Notes: generated by a model not told the origin, from the letters alone. 64,000 bases of DNA from Gnetum montanum (GCA_015680685.1 MNCI01000150.1:20760-84759); one strand, 5' to 3'. Numbered from the stretch's first letter, positions 24,635 to 37,284 are shown. Program-made: numbers and translations.

Positions 24635-25643
24635 GGCTTAAGTCGTAGATTCGATCTTCCTCGTCTCCCAAATTGATGTTGTCAGCTTTTTGCTTTCATT
24701 GACGTTTCTGCATTTTGGTTCTCTTCTAGCGTCTCCTATTTCTCTCGCAAGAAGTTTGTTTCCAGTTTGTGCTTTTATTTCGCTTGGCAGTAAATTAGAT
24801 TTTTCTCCCTCTGAGCGAAAAAGTCATTGAGCATTCTGTATCTTTTACGGAACAGCATTGTCCTCAAGAGCCTCCTCTCTCCATAAAAACTTTTGTCAAA
24901 GTCTTATATTCGGAGAAAAATTTAGCAATTTTGCATGGGACGAAATTGCGTTTCAATATCTTCTTAAAATCGTATTGGTTGTTGCTCGGCGATTATCAAA
25001 ATATTTACCGATGGTTACGCTATCCTTTCTTGTTCTCATGCCCCTAGCACATCACGTGTTTTTTAATTGTGCATTTTCTTCCATAAAGACTTGCACTTTG
25101 GTTGTCAAAACTCGTGCTGCAACCTAGTAAACCATATAAGACAAGTTTGGTGTTTCTTGGTGTGTAACCATATCTTGGTGCTGAGAAAGAAACTCGGGCT
25201 ATCCTGTAAAGGGAAAATTGATTTGGGATTGCTGTGGTCATATCTACGTGGGTGTAGAACTTGTTAGGAGCAAAACGGAGTCTTACTAGATTTTTGAGGG
25301 TTTTCACTTGTTTTAGCTTTTTTGCCTCAACAATTTTAATTAGTGGGTTGTTTTTACTTTTTCTTCCCTGTATTTTTGTGTTGGATTAGTGTATATGATT
25401 ATGATTATGCAATGTAGGCATGTGAGGCATTTAGCTCAAAGATTGAGCTTGGACCTGTAGGCAATGGTTGTTATGAGCACTCATGGCAACGTTTCATATG
25501 CTACATTGAGTGCAGATATGTTAGCGACCACATGGGCTATGTATATGATAGTATTGGTTCGTGAGTCATATTATTGATAATATGTGTTATGATTGGATTA
25601 TGAATGTGCGGATCAATGACTATTTAATGGTATATCATGGGTA
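24635..25643. other. 3' flank of the GST gene, no gene seen
   Basis: The first 200 bases or so probably hold the GST 3'UTR; no canonical AATAAA is seen close by. Beyond about 24850 I recognise no gene or repeat until the LTR at 25644. Confidence 0.4.
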
Positions 25644-25970
25644 TGATGATGATGGGTCGCAATATTGGGTTCACGATATTGGATCCTCGATATCAGGTCT
25701 ACGATATCGAATCTTCCCAAGCAATATCGGACATACAATATCAGAATCTATCTCATTGCCTATAAATAAGAGACGAAAACACTTGGGTTGGATAGTTAGT
25801 TTCTTAGTTCCCTACTTGAACTTTTGTAGTTTTTCCTTTCTAGAGTTAGAATCATTTCTGAGTGTTCATAGTAGGAGTCTTAATGTGAATGGATATTTAT
25901 TCGAGCATTATATACCTGAGCACACCTTGTGGCTGGAAATAAAGATGAACTTTGTGATAAACCTTGTGAT
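25644..25970 (+). mobile_element. Truncated LTR (GATATC type), first of a double LTR
   Basis: TGATGATGATGGG follows a polypurine-like ATCATGGGTA. GATATC units run 25660-25745, TATAAATA is at 25761-25768, and AATAAAGATGAAC with a conserved GATAAACCTTG ends the R-like segment near 25966. There the sequence jumps back to a second U3. Confidence 0.7.
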
Positions 25971-26714
25971 GGGACGTGATATCGCAGCCCATCGCAAGTT
26001 CTATAAATAAGAGGCGGCTTTCCCTTGTTTTCCTATCTAAATCTAGACCCTTAGTTAAACTCTGGCAATTTTACCATTCTAGAGATAGAATAATTTCCAT
26101 GTGCCCGCAGTAGGAGTGTCAAAGTGAATGGATCTTTATTTGAGCAATTTGTACCTGAGCACATAATTGTGTACAGCAATAAAGACAAACTTTCTGATAA
26201 ACCTTGCAGCATATGAACTAAGCTAAATAAGATTTTAATTATTGTTAAATGTTTAAATGCTTTCTTAGATGATTAATCACTCTCAATCCTCAATTCTCTT
26301 AGTTAAGTGCATTCAGTACGACTGCTTCAAGCACGTGTGCTACACTTGGTAACCTAGTAACGAATAGCGTTTGGTAATCCCAGTAGCGTTGCATTGGTTC
26401 AGGGTCCCCACGGCAAGTGGGAATAGATACTGATGCTAGGACAATTATAGCTTAGTTAATGAAAGTTAGTTATTTAGTCTCTTCACCCTTTCTTCTCTTA
26501 GCATAGACGTAAAAAGATAAAAGACATAAAAATCATATACCTCAGACTTAACCATACAACCGTGACAATACAAGTAAGTCTGGGAAGACAACAATTGATT
26601 AACCTTAAGTGTTCCATAAGGCGTGTAAGCACTTAGTCCTTGGAGTTTGATCGGATCGCGCGTGTAATGCTTGTATTCGTATGATTGAGTGTAGGGGTAC
26701 CTTGCCACTCATTA
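25971..26714 (+). mobile_element. 5' LTR of element B (5'-truncated U3)
   Basis: It begins inside a U3 (GGGACGTGATATCGC), has TATAAATAA at 26002-26010, AATAAAGACAAAC near 26180 and ends CCACTCATTA before the PBS. With 25644-25970 it forms a partly duplicated U3-R-U5-U3-R-U5, which suggests LTR-LTR recombination or insertion of one LTR into another. Confidence 0.75.
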
Positions 26715-26734
26715 TTGACATCGTTGTTGGGGAC
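26715..26734 (+). other. Primer binding site, element B
   Basis: TTGACATCGTTGTTGGGGAC directly follows the LTR. All differences from the tRNA-Asp complement are transitions. Confidence 0.75.
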
Positions 26735-26859
26735 TTAGTTATTTGTGTGCTACGTAGAACATAGGAAACCATTCATATCGTTGGGAGCTAGAATGAACCC
26801 TTAGTGTTAATCAAGAGAAATATAACATAACGGTAAACAGCATACCGAACAAGACTAAA

Positions 26860-29130
26860 ATGTCTTCTTCTTCAAATAAGAGCACTTCACTGCCTAGGGA
26901 TAACACAAGAGACAGTCGGCAGCACAACACACATAACCAAAATCTGGCAGTTCCTTAACAATTCAGTGTGGTATACCCAACTTTACCTTTGTCTTCCATC
27001 AAGATGAACAACTGCGTTGGAGAGACTTGGAGGATAACATAGTGTTGCCTCCAGACAGAGCAGCCCCCAACATGCTCCTTTGTGCCCTTGCACGAATTGG
27101 CATGTCACAATTATACGCTGAGTACGTTGCATGTGATTACAACGTAAGGGACTACCATTCCATAGAAGCACAACGTCAACAGAACTTGCAATAGGAGAGT
27201 TACTATACATCGTTGAAGGACAAAGGACTCTATAATGCTTCAACCGTCATAAGCGAAATTAAGGGTGGTGAAGCTATTTCAATAGGTTCTCCACAAAATG
27301 ATGTTCCCTCTCCTAACGATGGTGAGGAGGTGGTGTATCAGAACCTTCACTCCACGATTCACAACTCTGGTTCTGATCCCCACGAACACCAAGTGTTCAA
27401 CGAGGGAACACAAACATAAGATAAAGGCGAGAAGTGGGGTCGAGATCATCAAAGGAAAGGTAGGAAACATCGTCATGGCAATGGTTCTCCTTCCTCTCCC
27501 CCTTCATCATCACATTCACCCTCTCCTTCAACATCGGGATGCAGTCATAAGGAACCTCATCATGAGGACAAGGGTAAGTAAAATGAGAAACATCAACGAG
27601 AAAGTCGAGAGAGAGGAGGGCATTCTAGGGAATCATGACATGGAAGAAGGGAAAGTAGGGAATCGTGTAGACATCACAGATGCCATGAGAGAAATGACCA
27701 CGACGAACCCCTACTTACAACCCGAAGCATGTTATACATTATAGAGGCTGTTAGAATACCTACAAGGCACCAAAAAGATAGCTAGATCAAGAGACTAGAC
27801 ATGAATAATATTCCACGATTTGAGGGAGGATACAACGCTGATCTGTAGAACCACTTACAGGCATTTCATGATGCATGTGCCTTGCAGAACATTGAAAACA
27901 AGTGGCAAAAGTTAAAGTTGTTTCCAAGGACACTCATAAAAGAAGTGGAAAGTTAGTACCGGTCCCTAGAACCGGAATCCATTCGAAGCTGGAGTACGAT
28001 GCTAGAACTATTTAACAATAAATATTAGACGTACTCCCGAGTGTCCAACTTGCGAAAGTAGATCCAAGGATGGAAGTAGGGAAATCACGAACCCTTGGAT
28101 GCTTCCATGGGCTGATACTATGCATTGCTACATCGTTGCCTGGGCCATGGTTATGCGCAACGGGATCAACTACGTCATCTCGTAGATGGGCTAAGACATG
28201 AAACTAGGAGAGCCCTCGGAACATATGCCCAAGGGAGATTATTTGAACTTTGGTCCCATGAAGTTCATAGATTGTTGGAGCAAGTAGCTAAGGAAGAAGG
28301 AGAGCTACACAAGAGAGAAAGTGCAGAAGAATATAATTGCGATCCTTCCCTCCAAAAGAGGGGAGTGAGATTCTGTGAGGAGGAGGATGAGTCACCATTT
28401 GAAGAGTTGGTGAATAGGAAAACCTTGCCACTTCAGAAACTAACAATAGAAGTGTCAGCCAAGGTAGATCAGATGTGGGACTCCTTAGATAGTAGATTTG
28501 AAACTGTTCTGAAAATCATAGAGGAGTCTAAGAAGCGAAGTAGTGACTATGATAAGAAAAAGAAGAGGAATTTGGACCATGCATGTAACAAAGGTAAGAG
28601 TAAAATAGAGGTTTTGGATTCGGATACAGACAATGATGGTGGATGTGAGATCTATCAATATGACCATCCTAAGGGATGTTATCCAATAATCTCACATCTA
28701 TAAGAGTCTAGGGTGTATGCACTCAACCCAAGACTTAGCAAACGACAAACACCCTGTCAGTTACCTTATTCCCAAGGTAACCCAAGGTAGTTCCACCAAC
28801 TGTTAACGTATTATCCAAGTGGAACTCCATCACAACCTATTGAGCAACACTAGCAGTGGCAATACCCACAGTTATGGGGGATGCCACTGCCAAGGCAACA
28901 ATACCCTTACTAGCAACCAGATCCATATGGCTACTACGTGTAGCAGCCAATCTCTCCAAGTGACTCTATTGGTCACGCAACCCCACAACATCAATATCAA
29001 GCTTGAGAGTATTATAGGACTCCTTCTCCTAGGAGAGATACACCACACGCATACCATCCTCTGAATCCATTCGTTACTCTTACACCGATAGCTCCACTAC
29101 CACCTGCTCTAGCGATGTAAGGGGAACTTC
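26860..29130 (+). pseudogene. Gag, element B
   Basis: ATG 26860 opens MSSSSNKSTSLPR. It is followed by FTFVFHQDEQLRWRDLEDN (27000s), an Arg/Glu/His-rich linker (27420-27740), the core GGYNAD..LQAFHDACALQNIENKW (27820-27900) and GYAQRDQLRHLVDGLRHETRR (28145-28210). A well-kept stretch at 28125-28703 ends in CEIYQYDHPKGC, a knuckle whose second Cys is Tyr. A Pro/Gln-rich tail with stops follows. It would be the structural polyprotein of the element. Several frame breaks make it non-functional, but it is the best gag of family A here. Confidence 0.75.
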
Positions 29131-29339
29131 CCACTCAACCGCAGCAACGCAATGCTGTGAGAGCTATAAACCTTCAACCTGCTACTAGTTCTAACAACCG
29201 TACAAGGAGAAGACCTTTTTTCAGAACTAACAGTCCAAACAAGCTCTCACAACCACAAGCGGTTGAGCCTCTAAACACGTCTCCATCAAATAAGGCTTCG
29301 GAGCTCCCTTCAAAACAAAAACAAAGCTCAACGCATATA

Positions 29340-29920
29340 ATTATGTTAACACATACTGCCACTGACTGGATCAAGGTGGGCCACCTTCCCAGAAAATTCT
29401 CTGATCCTAGAAGTCCCTTAATCTATCTCCAAGTCATTGGGAATGAACCATGTAAAGCTCTTCTTAACTCAGGTTCCAGAGTTAACTTAATATCACAAGA
29501 AATGTATAAAGCTTAAAACCTGCCTCCACTAAAGAAGAGCAATATTCGCTTAGAGTTGTCTGACCAGTCCATCACTATTCCCTTGGGACTAGTGGAGGAC
29601 ATCGTTACCACTATGTGTGGTTGGTCATACCCAGCTGATTTCCTAGTGATCCAAGTAAACAATGACAAAGGGGACTTCCCAATAATAATGGGAAGGACAT
29701 GGCTAAGTACTGTAAATGCATGCCTAGGAATTTGCAATCTTTCCTTGGAAATATCTAAGGAAAACACTTTTGAGAAGATTGAGAAGAAGAAAGTTTCATG
29801 CATCACATATAGTGATACAAAGGATGATGGTGTACAAGAATGTTCAACATTGCCTGAATGCAACCGGTGTGCACTAGAGATTAACATACAAAGGTGCCTA
29901 TATGTAGCAACCACACAATA
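29340..29920 (+). pseudogene. Retroviral-type aspartic protease, element B (active site lost)
   Basis: The frame holds DWIKVGHLPRKF, GNEPCKALLNSGSRVNLIS and, further on, FPIIMGRTWLSTVNACLGI (the ILGRxWL-like segment of pepsin/retropepsin folds). The catalytic triplet reads Asn-Ser-Gly where element C keeps Asp-Ser-Gly. A stop falls at about 29515. It would cleave the Gag-Pol polyprotein; this copy cannot. Confidence 0.75.
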
Positions 29921-31734
29921 AGAGAACACTCAGTGGTTGATAGTTAACCCAGAGAGCGATTCACCAATATGCATGAAACTAACTGGGGGACCAACTTGTG
30001 GCCACATCGGAAGCATAAATACACTGAAGCGTGAGCATCGCCAACTTCCAACCCTTAACCTGAAAACATCAATTGGGAGAAGTTGGACCCTTCTAAACAA
30101 TTCAAACAAGTGCTCATTATTTCGGATCTATCCCTTCCAATTTAGTCATGGGGGAGACGGCCACCTACGCTGATCATTTGCAGTCCTTAATTTCTTTTTA
30201 AGTTTTTGTTTTACACATTTTTGTTTTACAAATTTCTTTAACTTTTCTTATTTTTTTTACAACATTTTTTATACTTTTTCATTTCTTTGTGTGTTTGATT
30301 ATTTTGTTTGATTCGTCACCTAATAAGTTCGTATAGAAAAAAAAATAAAAAGTTATATGTTATTGGGAAGCTGAGCAAATAAAAAAAATAAGTCTTTGCA
30401 TGGTGTGGTTCTCATGTAGAAAAAAAAATAGTGAGAATTCAAAGCACATTCCTTAGACGAAATAATCATCTGGGCTACAAGCACTGGTTATGGAACTAAA
30501 ATAAACATGTTCCATCTAACTAAGGCCCTTCTCACTTCCTACTTTCTCCTCTTTTGTTTCTTTGGAATGGTGGTGGCTCTTTGGTGGAAGCATTCTTGTT
30601 ACTTCAAGTGGATGGATGGGTCAAATGTATTAATGTGAAGTCACTGAATATGGATTGTTTGAGGCTGGATTTGGAATGAGATCTACTAAGTCACATTAAC
30701 CATTAATACACAAGGGGCTGTACACCACCTTGTTCTTGAGATTCCATTCCATTCTTCTCTTTCTATCCTTCTTCCTCCATTTATCACCTCATTGCCAGTT
30801 GTATCAATAGTCCATATTTTGGTGGATGCAATGTTTTCTTTTTAGTAAACTCTTGTGGTTAAGAACTTAACTCTTGCTTCCAAATGACATTTCTAGAGCC
30901 TATGGACTCTTTAAATGTGAGATTGTTAGGGCATTAAGGACATGAACATGCTTTGGGGAGGATCCACTGGCATTCCTATTTGGTGCATCCATTAATTTCT
31001 TTCCCTTAAACATTTTCGCAATCACCATTTATTTTGTTCATCTCCATCTTTGACATCCATTTTATCGGCTTTGTCATTATTTCTTTTTCTCCCTCTTTCT
31101 TGTTCCTTTTCTTTTTCTCCATTCTCTTACTACTGGAGGTTCACTCTCAGTCATGGGGGTCCTAGTCCAATTTTTTCGATTTTCTCTAAACCCCTACATC
31201 TCAGGTAGTCACTAGTATTATATCTTCAGATTCGTATTAGCCATAGCACAACTCAGCCAATGGACATTACATGGAAGCAAGGTATCAATTGCATTATGAT
31301 TCATTTACCCTTACTAATATAAGAATTCTGTTGTGTGTGCAAATGGCAATCATACAACAACGGATTGGAACTGGAGGGAACACTTAGAATGGACTGGTGC
31401 TAAAGCAGTTATGCAAAAAATAGGATTGATGACTCGCTTATGAATAGACAATGAAAAGCGCAATCTTGGCGTCGACAGCAATAGACTTCTTCTTTCTTCT
31501 TTTCTCTCTCCCTTCTCTTTTCTCTTCTCTCCCAGCTACCAAATAAGGTTGGATGTCAAATGTGTATAGTGTTCACTCTTGTTATCATGAACACTAATTT
31601 TGTCATGTTTTGTAATGATGATCTGTTTACATGTCACCCCATCTACCATTAGTATCATTTAAGTCAATAATCTCATACCTTCCTAATATTTTATAAGGAA
31701 CTTGAGAACAAGTTTTCATTCAGTCATGGGGGTA
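29921..31734 (+). mobile_element. Pol deletion junction and 3' non-coding region, element B
   Basis: About 170 bases after the protease match 57330-57490 of element C. At about 30105 the sequence jumps to the end of integrase (CTCATTATTTCGGATC, as at 60380), so RT, RNase H and integrase (about 2.9 kb in C) are deleted. The internal polypurine-like tract follows at about 30142. After that comes T-rich 3' sequence with no gene recognised; 31140-31560 matches nothing else here. The true 3' polypurine tract lies at 31722-31734. Confidence 0.6.
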
Positions 31735-31894
31735 TGATGAGACACGATATCACATGGACTACGATATTGCATTTGCGATATCGAATCAGCCCCTACGATA
31801 TCGCGTATGTGATATCACAACCTGTCGCCAGTTCTATAGATAAGAGGCAGCCTTTCCTTGTTTTCCCATCTAGATCTAGACCCTTAGCTAAACT
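31735..31894 (+). mobile_element. 3' LTR of element B, truncated (GATATC type)
   Basis: TGATGAGACACGATATC, more GATATC units and a TATA-like TCTATAGATAAG near 31836 match 25977-26050 up to TAGCTAAACT. There family T sequence begins (CTTTGCATTTTATAG at 31895). The LTR's R and most of U5 do not reappear; sequence resumes on the far side at 53778 only with the last part of U5. Confidence 0.75.
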
Positions 31895-31909
31895 CTTTGC
31901 ATTTTATAG

Positions 31910-32011
31910 GATAATGGCGATGATGATGTTCAGGAAGCTGGCCCCAGTTGAGTGGGGGCTCATGATGCCAGCGGGTCTAAAGGGGGTGATCCTCCTGTCC
32001 CTGATGTTTAG
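31910..32011 (+). pseudogene. Last exon of the family T antisense gene, truncated copy
   Basis: After TTTTATAG the exon reads DNGDDDVQEAGPS, a stop, then VGAHDASGSKGGDPPVPDV and a stop. The full gene has the same exon at 48546-48647. Exons 1-7 are absent because the repeat unit breaks 15 bases upstream of this acceptor. The premature stop is at a different codon from the one in the other copy, so the two decayed independently. Confidence 0.7.
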
Positions 32012-32318
32012 CTTTTGTTGTGAAATTTTTCTGACTCAAATTTATACAGGAATTGTAAATTGAGATGAATGAAACCAGTTAACTCTTGTACTTGTACATC
32101 ATTTCATGTATAAATTTTTTTTGTTGATTTTGAGTTTAATTGCAAACATGACATGAAAATGTAAAATGTTTTAGTTTGTTTTTGTAGTTTAAGTGTAGTG
32201 CACGAATGTAATTATAAGTAGGACTGAAAGATAATTGCGCAAAAGGACAACATGACAATGCAGGCATAAATTCGAACAGTGAATCAGAATTCGAGAGAAA
32301 AATGAAGTATAAGTGGAT

Positions 32319-32669
32319 GATCTAGTTTAAGACCATTCCGGGCCACGTAAGCACTAGTTTAAGGCCATTTCGGGCCAGATTTGCACTAGTTTAAGGCCAT
32401 TTCGGTCCATATGCGTAGTGTAAGGCCATTTCAAGCCCCAACATAAGCAAGGGACATTTCGAATGACACGGGTGGATTTCTTGGTTGATCGATCATTTCT
32501 GATCGTGGCTAGTTTTATGTCGTTGCGGACATGATAGTTTAACGTCATCCTGGACTAGTGGTAGTTTAACGTCATTTCGGACCGATTGTAGTTTAACGTC
32601 ATTTCGGACCAGTTGTAGTTTAACGTCATTTCGTACCAGTTGTAGTTTAACGTCATTTTGGACCACGGT
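32319..32669. repeat. Tandem array R1, copy b (AGTTTAxxGTCAT..CGGAC units)
   Basis: About ten imperfect units of 27-33 bases, first GTTTAAGGCCATTTCGGGCC, later GTAGTTTAACGTCATTTCGGACC. It lies between the end of gag-pro b and the antisense gene's 3' end. The later units contain TGACGT hexamers on the minus strand. Confidence 0.85.
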
Positions 32670-32679
32670 GTTTTGTTAT

Positions 32680-35600
32680 TTATTGGTTCAGTAATTTTTT
32701 GATTTTTTGCATTTTAACGTTGGGAGTAGAGTTAGTAGGTATGATTCTATATTCAGCGTCCCCTTTGTTGATCATGTTGAATGGTAATTCAGCCCAAGGG
32801 ATGTCTGATGGAATTGTTTCTGCGTTAGTGTTTTCTTGTGTTTCAGCATGTATCATGGTTTCTGTGTCAGTTGTGGTTTCTAAGTGAGGTTGCGTATGTA
32901 CAATGTCAGGCCTGGGTATTTCTACTCTGGGTGGATTTTCTTTTGTGTTTAAAGGAGTACTGCCTACCAGTTGTTGTTCATTTATTTCACGTTGTCTAGG
33001 CTCTTCGAGCTTAACCTCTAAGCCTTGGTTTGTGTCTATGTACGATGAGATGATGGGTGTAGCAGCCTCCCCGTGTATGATGATTTCACCACCTTCATAA
33101 GACAGATGAATCTCTTGGTGTATAAGAGATGAGACTGCTTTAATATTAGGTTGAATCCTGGCATCTCATCGATTACTACGAAGTCGACGGATGTGGGGAA
33201 TTGGTCCCCTGCTATGAAGTCTAAGGTCACGGTGCCTTTGACTATCATGTGCAATCCGCTGAATGATTTCAAGCATGTGATAGCGGTTGGTCTGATTAGC
33301 TCTGTGAGCCCCAGTTGTTCAACGATGGGATATGGTACTACGTTTGTGGTAGCTCCATCATCTACATGGACCCTATGTATTTTGAATTGGTTTATTCATA
33401 TTGTTATAAACATAGGGGCTGTTGTTACCCCTCCCGTTTTCTCGTCCACCTTGATGTTGTTGTTGTTGAACCTTAATGGTTTGGAAGTTGACCTTTGGGT
33501 TGAGTACACTACCGCATGAATCGAAGGTTCATTTGGAAGCAAGTCCTTGCTCACTGGGATACATGTTAACATATGCTCTAAAGCTTCGCGATGTGTTTGG
33601 GATGTTAAAACTAGGTTGTATAGGCTCAGTGAAGTGTTCTTTTGTTTGAGCGCTTGTGTGACCTGTGTTAGGGCTGTTGCTAGGTCTCTACTGTTGGGCG
33701 TGTGTTTATCGGTGGTGACTTGGTCCATTGGGCCCAACAGTTTTATTTTGTGCATCGTTGGTTTGTCATTTTTTCTCGGAGTTGTTGTTTTAGATGTATT
33801 GTGTTTTTTGGATGGTTCACCCTCATGGCCTGTGTTTGGTTGATCGTTAGATGGCTTCATAGGTATTGCGTTTAAGGGGGTAGGTTTAGGAGGTCCTAAG
33901 GCTAGCTGTTGACGCTCCTTCTCCAGGTGCTTGCGCGTAAGCTTATCTGCTAAGAGTTCTCGTGTGTGACGTGGGGGCGTGGTTGGTTTTGAGGCCTCAG
34001 GTTGCCTTGGGATTCGTACTATGTATGGAGTCGGGTGGGGTTGCGGTTGGATAGTCGCTTGCAGTTGGGTGCCAGACTGGCTAGGCACCTTGATGACATA
34101 GGGACTAGGTTTACTTTGCATTTGCGAGGTGGAGGATTGGTAATCATTAGGACTTTCGGGTGTCCTGACGACGTATGGGGTTGGCCTAGCTAGAGGTTGT
34201 ACCTCCGTTGTTGCGATCGCAAGTGGTACTTGGACTATGTAAGGGGCAGGCCGAATAGGAGGGGTTAGTGAGTTTGCGATAGCAGCGATGGGAGGTACAC
34301 GCACCACGTATGGTTTTTTGTGGGTCGGGGTGTTAGGAGTTGCTACGGCGGGGGGCACTCTAACGACATAAGGTTTCTGGGGTGAGTATGAAGGTTGAGG
34401 CACGGGTGTTTGTACAGTGGGCGGAATACGCACTACGAATGGTTTATTAGGCGTTTTCTACTCATGGTCGGAATAGAGAGTGTTAATGCTAGGTGTTTCA
34501 GGTTCGTTATCGAGGTAGATTGTATTAATCACGTACAGCGCCTCTTTGGTATTCAGAGGGTCTTTATATACTCCCATGGCCTGGTTTTGCGGTTGGACTG
34601 GGTTGGCCTCATCAAAAGTGATTTGACCCCCCATCGATCATTCGTTGTATGTCTTGTTTTAGGGTGAAACAGTAATCCATGCCATGCCCATTACGTTGGT
34701 GATAGTCACAGAAGCGATCCATTCTAAAACCTTTTGGTACTAGGGGTTCATCCGGCGTTGCTAAGCTTGGGTTCTGAACCAGTTGACAGAACCGATTATG
34801 TCTCTGGATTGCAGCAGGGGATAACTGTTTGTGTTTCATTAACCCACCCTTCAGGAGTTGGTCAAACAACTGCGATGGTTTCATGGGTAGTGGTGTGTAT
34901 TGGGAGGGTTCTTTCCTCTTGAAGTTTCTTGTATGATTCGGTGTTAGGTTTTGTGATGAAGACGATTCTGGTGCAGTCGTAGGAGTGGGTGTAGTGTTAT
35001 TAGTAGGGGCAACAGGCGGTTTGCTTTGTTGTCCCATGTTTTCCTGTTGTGTTTCTGCCAACGCTGCTATAGTTGTTTTAACCTTTTCTTTATCTTTTTT
35101 ACTGTGTTGATTTTTAAAGGCTAGATATGTAGGATCGTGGCTATTTTGGGCCGCCTCCTCTATGTTTTTAATCTATACAAAGGCTTGATAGAGGTTACGC
35201 GCATTGAGGTAATATAACTTGGATTTGAAAAATTCGTTGACAGACCCTTTTAGAATGGTGAGCAGATACGTCTGTGGGATCAGCTCATGAATTTTTGTAC
35301 AGGTTCTAGAGGTGCTTGTTTGACCTTTATAAGACTATCAAGTGTTGCTTCAGGTTTCAAGTTATACTTGAACCTGGTAATGAATTGATGTAACAACTCC
35401 TCTAGAGAAAATATCGAGTTTCTTGGCAAGGCCTGATACCAATCAAGTGCTCTCCCTGTGAGAGACATAGGGAACACTCGCAAAATGGCATGTGGCCATG
35501 CCTGAAGTAATGTGCATTCTAGTCTAAATGTTATAAGGTGAGCATTGGGGTCCGTCTCCCCATTATATTTAGTTAGCGTAGGTAATGATACACCTTTGGG

Positions 35601-36821
35601 TAAGGTTAGGGACGGAACGGAAGAGCTGATGGGATCATCATGGTAAAAGTCCACTACCTTCAACTCTTCATCGGTGGTTGTTTTGAGGTGTTTGACCTCG
35701 TCAGTTAGTTCTTGCATTAGGTTTTTAGCATCCACCCAATCTTGAGCGCTAGGTGAAGTGGCAGCTTGGGGATGTGGTACAGTGTACAGATTAGATTGTT
35801 GGATGGCAGGTTGGAAGGCTGAAAGCTGTGTAGTTGGCAGTTGTACTTGTGGAATATTAATAGCGGGTGGTATCATAGGCGACATATTGTGGGCAAGGGA
35901 TTGCTATTTTTGTGGTTGTGTTTGGGGGATGTTGACCGGTGGAATTGTATAAGGTGGTATGTTGTAGTGAGGGGGTTGATGTGGTTGAGCAGCAATCGCT
36001 GCCCATTGCCCGGTCATGTTTTGTGTAGGAATCCCCTGAACTTGTTGAGTTACAGCGGTAAAAGGGGCTTCGTGAGTTTGGACCTGGGGGATATAATGGG
36101 CAGACGTAGATGTCGGTATCACATGCGACATCCCGATCACGTAGAGTAGGAAGGTCACTCCTACATTGTTTTGAGGGGGTTGCATATGTAAGAATGGGGG
36201 TGCCGTAGCTGCGGGAGGAATTGTGAGGGGAAGCGTGTTGACTTGAACATCGGTTGGTGGAGGAATGGGGATGAGAGCGGTTGCGTCTTGTTGAGGCGCA
36301 TGTGCTTGCATGATGTTCAGTGGCTGGAGGGACGAAGTTTCGCCCGTGAATGGGTGAAACAACAGGTTTATATAAGTTTGTGGGCTAAGGCTGTGGTATG
36401 AGTCTTCATGCTCGGATTGAGCTGCGAACTCATCCTCCTCTTCTGGTTGAGGATTTACTACAGGCAAATCTAGCGACTGGCTCCTTTGTAGGAGGAGTTG
36501 TGTGATGAGCTTGGTGTAAGGCTTTGGAAGAGGGATGATGTCGTATGGGGAAGGAATGAACTCTTGTCTTGCCCTGTAGAAAAGTTCGTATTGGCGCTTG
36601 ACTTCCATTTCGGCTCTGTCTAAGGCTAAGCTGGCTTGTATTTTCACGCATATGAAGTTGTACTAGTCTTGAGTTATAATGTTAGACAACGGGTTCCTCC
36701 CTTGCAATCTAAGGGATCGATGAGGTCCCACTGTGGGTTGTACCGTGGGCTGTTGGACAGCCATGGTGCCTACGACGTTGGTGACTTAGGTGGTTGTAGC
36801 GGTGGTGTTTGCGGTGTTCAT
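32680..36821 (-). pseudogene. Gag-protease polyprotein, family T copy b
   Basis: The minus-strand ATG at 36821 starts MNTANTTATTT. A Gln/Pro-rich N-terminal region follows, then the Ty3-type capsid core (YNGETDPNAHL, MSLTGRALDWYQ, LLHQFITRFKYN at about 35300-35600) and a zinc-knuckle-like CDYHQRNGHGMDYC near 34690. A linker at about 33990-34450 has seven PYVVRVP-type repeats. The protease (33040-33420) keeps VDDGATTN as its active site and has lost 25 bases at about 33132 relative to copy a, shifting the frame. The C-terminal linker ends at 32680. A stop after SNIITQ is shared with copy a. It supplies capsid and protease to a Tat-lineage element; several stops make it inactive. Confidence 0.8.
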
Positions 36822-36849
36822 GATGAACAGTTGAGAATATGGCACAGTG

Positions 36850-37255
36850 AAGGGATATGGAATTAGAGTACTTAGTGCAGCGTCAACCTATGTTCGTGGC
36901 GTAGAGCGTATAGACTGGGTCTCAGCGTATAGGCTTCAACCACCAGCGTATAATGACAGCGTAGACAACGTATAGGTATGCAGTGTATAGTGTCAGCGTA
37001 GAGAATCTACGATGTATGGTTAACAGAGTCAGCGTATGGTTAACAGCGTAGACGTTGAGAGACTTGTAGATGGTAAGTTTTAAACGGAGCAGCGTAGACG
37101 CTTAACAGCATAGACACTCAACAGCGTAGACGCTGGATAGTTTGCAGACAGTAAGTTTTGAACTGAGCAGCGTAAACATTGGGAGGTTTGCAGAAAGGGT
37201 CAACATATACTCAATAGCGTAGACGCTGAGAGCTCTGAAGCACAGTAAGTTTAAG
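36850..37255 (-). repeat. 5' leader of family T copy b with GCGTA/GTATAC array
   Basis: The untranslated leader between PBS and gag is packed with CAGCGTAGAC, GCGTATAG and CAGCGTATGG units. It is shorter than in copy a, which has about 280 more bases of the array. Confidence 0.75.
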
Positions 37256-37260
37256 GCAGA

Positions 37261-37280
37261 GGCCCTACTTCTAGTGCCAA
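37261..37280 (-). other. Primer binding site, family T copy b
   Basis: On the minus strand TTGGCACTAGAAGTAGGGCC begins five bases after the LTR's terminal CA. Copy a has TTGGCGCTAGAAGGAGAGCC. The form (TGG start, complement of a CCA 3' end) fits a PBS; I do not assign the tRNA. Confidence 0.6.
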
Positions 37281-37284
37281 TTTC

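Noticed and set aside
33151-34193. Plus-strand open frames over the family T protease and linker
   Set aside because: They are shadows of the minus-strand gag-pro frame, which has recognisable domains.
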